This document shows positions 32,232-34,642 of a DNA stretch of 34,642 nt, in pieces. Position 1 is the first letter of the stretch; the number at the start of each line of letters is the position of its first letter. Below the pieces are notes generated by a model. It ran no database searches. It was given only the letters and a program-made list of their open reading frames with translations, and had not been told where the DNA came from. The stretch is from Clostridiaceae bacterium DTU059 (GTDB lineage Bacteria > Bacillota > Clostridia > DSM-8532): contig LFSK01000053.1 in the NCBI GenBank assembly GCA_001512555.1, forward strand, positions 1 through 34,642. The letters run 5' to 3'. The position numbers and the translations under genes are program-made.

Positions 32232-34642
32232 GATTGAAGGGCTGCAAAGCTTTAAAGAAAAACAGAGTATAGATTTCGAAACCCTGGGTGAAACCGGGCT
32301 CTTCGGGATATTTGGCCCCACCGGAAGCGGTAAATCCACTATTTTGGATGCCATCACCTTTGCTCTTTTTGGTGATGTCAGAAGAGCGAAAAATGGCACT
32401 CAGGGCATAATCAATATCAATTGCAAAACCATGAGGGTGTCCTTTACCTTTGAACTCTTAAAGGACGGTACCCGTAAAAGATACAGGGTGGAAAGGGTTT
32501 CACAAAAAAAGAAGGATTCCGACAATATAGCTGTCACCAAGATTGCCCGCCTGATGGAATTGACAGATTTGGGTGATGTTCCCATATGTGATAAGGCCAC
32601 CGATGTCACCAACAAGGTAACAGAATTAATCGGCCTTAACAAACAGGATTTCACCCGGGCTGTAGTGCTGCCCCAGAACAGCTTTCATGAATTCCTGCTA
32701 ATGAACAATGCCGATCGCCGCCGGATGCTGGAGAGGATTTTTTATCTTGAGGAGTATGGAAAACTTCTGTCGGACAAGTTGAACAGAAAGATAGACCGGC
32801 TGAGAAGCTGCATGGACACATTGTCAGGTGAGCTGCGGGGCTATCAGGATGCCTCGGACGAAGCCCTGAAGGAAGCCGGTAAAGCCATGGAAGCAGCTGC
32901 CGCAGAAAAGGAGAAGGCTCTTAAGTTATATAAAGAGCTGGAATTGGAGTACAACCAGGCAAAGGAGGTCTGGGAGCTGGTTAAGGAGATGGCAGATATT
33001 GAGGAGCGGGAAAAGCACCATGCCTCGTCGGCTCAGGAGATAGCAGATGCAAGGGCAAAGCTGGACAGGGCGGATAAAGCCGCCAGGCTGATTGAGCCCA
33101 TCAGAAAACACAAAGACCTGACCGAAAGACTTAAGAAAATAAATGTGCAACTGGCCGAAGTTCAGGGTAAGCTTCCTTCTGTCAGGGCGGATCTTCTAAG
33201 GTATCAAAAAAGTTACGGGTCTTTGAAAAAAGAAAGAGCGTTAAAGCAGCCTGAATTGGTGGCCAGGAAGGCAAGACTGGAAGATGCCCTTTCCCTTAAA
33301 GATGAGATCGACTCGTTGAAAAAGAAGCTGGAATCTCTTACAGAAACCCTTACCCGGCTAAAAGATGCAACGGAACAAAAAAACCTCCTGATAGGCCAGG
33401 AAACAGAGGAATATGAAAGGCTTGTGGCTGAGGCCGACCGCCTGAAAAAAGAATGGCATACCCTGGTCATTGATCCGGAATACAGAAAGCACATACAGGA
33501 GGGAGTAAGGCTTGAGGATGAGGGGGTCAGGCTGGAAAAAGACCTGAAAGGGCTTGAAAATGAGCATGAACTCTTAATAAAGATGGTGAGTGAATCAGAG
33601 GTCAGGCTTGAACAGACCAGAAAAGCCATCGATACCGCAATAGAGGAAGCGGAGGCTCTTACGGGGAAGAAAGCCCATCATGAAAGGATGCTTCAGGAAA
33701 ACAAAAACAATTATCAAAAGAAAGCCCAGGAGCTTCAGGACATAAAGGGAATCTTCAGGGTCATCCAGCTTCGCCAGGATCAGATCAGGGATCTGAAGTC
33801 ACGGATGGATAATGCAGGCTTGTTGCTTGAAAAAGCTGAAAAGAGGAATCAGTTGCTTATCAAGGCCAGGGACGAGGCAGAGGTTTCCTGTGAAAAATAC
33901 AGGCTTCAGCTTATAGAGGCAGAAAGTATGCTGGACAGGGATGCTGCCTTAAGACTAGCCGGGCAGCTTAAAGAAGGAGTTGCCTGCCCGGTGTGCGGAT
34001 CCGAGCATCACCCTAAGCCTGCCCATAGGGCGAATTTGGAGGAGTTATCCGAACTTGAATCCAGGGTGGGAGAGATCAGAAGCAGGCTGGAGGATGCTGA
34101 TAAAGCACTGAGGGATGCTGAAGCCGATCTGCTGATTAACGGGGAACAGCTAAAAGCAGCAAAGCTGCAGCATGATGAGGCGAGGGAAATCCTTAAGGCT
34201 CAAACCAGGGAATTAGAACTGGAAAGGCAGAAGCTCCCCGATGCATTAAAAAGCCTTGATACGGATGATTTGGCAACCCAACTGGAAGGTTTGGAGAGGG
34301 AGCTTAATCTAAAGCAGAAAGAATTGGAGGATGGGGAGAAAACCCTTTCAGATCTTTCGGAGCGCCTGAAAAAACTGAACGAAACCCTATCGGAGAAAAG
34401 GGCTCTAGAGAGTGGTATACTCTCGGAAATAAAGCTGGGAAGAGAAAGGGTTATGAAGACTGAACGTTCCCTTAAAGAAACCCGGAAGTTATGGGAGGAA
34501 AACCACAAGAAGGTATCCCGGTTCCTTGCCGAATGGTCTATATCAAGCATCCGCGACGAGATGGATCGCCTTGACCTAAACGATCAGAGAGCAAAGGCCG
34601 TTAATAAGGAGTTGGATCTTCTTAATCAGCAAATCGGCCTTA
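32212..34642 (+). CDS. sbcC: SbcC ATPase subunit (truncated by the window end)
   Basis: The Rad50-type SMC-like ATPase of SbcCD; 810 residues are visible and the C-terminal ATPase lobe lies beyond the window. The N-terminus has LEIEGLQSFKEKQSIDF and Walker A GPTGSGKSTILDAITFALFGD (about 36-56), followed by the Q-loop region VVLPQNSFHEFLL and NADRRRMLERIFYLEEYGKLL. From about residue 190 a long coiled coil begins. The zinc hook CPVCGSEHHPKP, with Cys592 and Cys595, marks its tip, and the returning helix follows. GTG 32212 is the start, with GAGGAGGTGG upstream inside sbcD, so the two are translationally coupled. No stop occurs before position 34642. Confidence 0.95.
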   Translation, partial: MRPISLEIEGLQSFKEKQSIDFETLGETGLFGIFGPTGSGKSTILDAITFALFGDVRRAKNGTQGIININCKTMRVSFTFELLKDGTRKRYRVERVSQKKKDSDNIAVTKIARLMELTDLGDVPICDKATDVTNKVTELIGLNKQDFTRAVVLPQNSFHEFLLMNNADRRRMLERIFYLEEYGKLLSDKLNRKIDRLRSCMDTLSGELRGYQDASDEALKEAGKAMEAAAAEKEKALKLYKELELEYNQAKEVWELVKEMADIEEREKHHASSAQEIADARAKLDRADKAARLIEPIRKHKDLTERLKKINVQLAEVQGKLPSVRADLLRYQKSYGSLKKERALKQPELVARKARLEDALSLKDEIDSLKKKLESLTETLTRLKDATEQKNLLIGQETEEYERLVAEADRLKKEWHTLVIDPEYRKHIQEGVRLEDEGVRLEKDLKGLENEHELLIKMVSESEVRLEQTRKAIDTAIEEAEALTGKKAHHERMLQENKNNYQKKAQELQDIKGIFRVIQLRQDQIRDLKSRMDNAGLLLEKAEKRNQLLIKARDEAEVSCEKYRLQLIEAESMLDRDAALRLAGQLKEGVACPVCGSEHHPKPAHRANLEELSELESRVGEIRSRLEDADKALRDAEADLLINGEQLKAAKLQHDEAREILKAQTRELELERQKLPDALKSLDTDDLATQLEGLERELNLKQKELEDGEKTLSDLSERLKKLNETLSEKRALESGILSEIKLGRERVMKTERSLKETRKLWEENHKKVSRFLAEWSISSIRDEMDRLDLNDQRAKAVNKELDLLNQQIGL

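Noticed and set aside
1-34642. CRISPR arrays, tRNA or rRNA genes, insertion sequences, prophage or toxin-antitoxin modules
   Set aside because: No regularly spaced repeats, RNA-gene signatures, transposase or integrase motifs were seen; the small XRE gene is paired with a membrane protein rather than a recognisable toxin.

Overview
This window looks like chromosomal DNA of a low-to-mid-GC anaerobic member of the Clostridia. The evidence is strong AGGAGG-type ribosome binding sites, frequent TTG/GTG start candidates, AddAB rather than RecBCD, a PstSCAB-PhoU-PhoPR cluster of Firmicutes type, an S-layer-homology protein and several lipoproteins. A cell-anchored GH10 xylanase with a CBM9-like module suggests a plant-polysaccharide degrader. 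I see no rRNA, tRNA, CRISPR array, transposase or phage gene. Most of the window is ordinary core and accessory chromosome.

Layout. 1-4.7 kb: a YibE/F membrane protein, a patatin-like phospholipase, a CNNM/CorC-type membrane protein with CBS domains, and a convergent two-CBS protein. 4.9-6.2 kb (minus): a secreted alpha/beta hydrolase lipoprotein with an N-terminal DUF3887-like domain. 6.5-13.8 kb: addB-addA, the recombination helicase-nuclease, followed by an acidic lipoprotein of unknown function. 14.7-16.4 kb (minus): the GH10 xylanase lipoprotein. 16.8-17.8 kb: a D-lactate-dehydrogenase-type 2-hydroxyacid dehydrogenase with an unusual cysteine-rich tail. 17.9-18.6 kb (minus): a membrane protein and a small XRE regulator, with a tandem 21-bp repeat over their promoter. 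18.9-25.2 kb: pstS-pstC-pstA-pstB-phoU-phoP-phoR, a phosphate uptake and sensing cluster with mostly overlapping genes and a likely Pho box upstream. 25.4-26.0 kb: a frameshifted SLH-domain gene behind a leader rich in inverted repeats. 26.1-28.6 kb (minus): a zinc-ribbon membrane protein, an AadK-like nucleotidyltransferase and a DUF362 protein. 28.9-30.8 kb: a DUF523 protein and an FGGY sugar kinase. 31.0 kb to the end: sbcD and a truncated sbcC.

The most unusual observation is in pstS. The two halves of the phosphate-binding protein are in swapped order: the SREEGSGTRGAF half comes first and the GSSSVSPVMEKL half last, ending exactly where the first half would normally continue. This is a circular permutation of the periplasmic-binding-protein fold. 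Other items worth a look are the tandem operator-like repeats at 18681-18722, the interleaved inverted repeats (possible pseudoknot) at 25290-25367, the compound palindromes at 4152-4211 and 28640-28692, and the Cys-rich tail on the 2-hydroxyacid dehydrogenase.

All functional calls come from reading motifs and family resemblance by eye. No database search or folding program was run.
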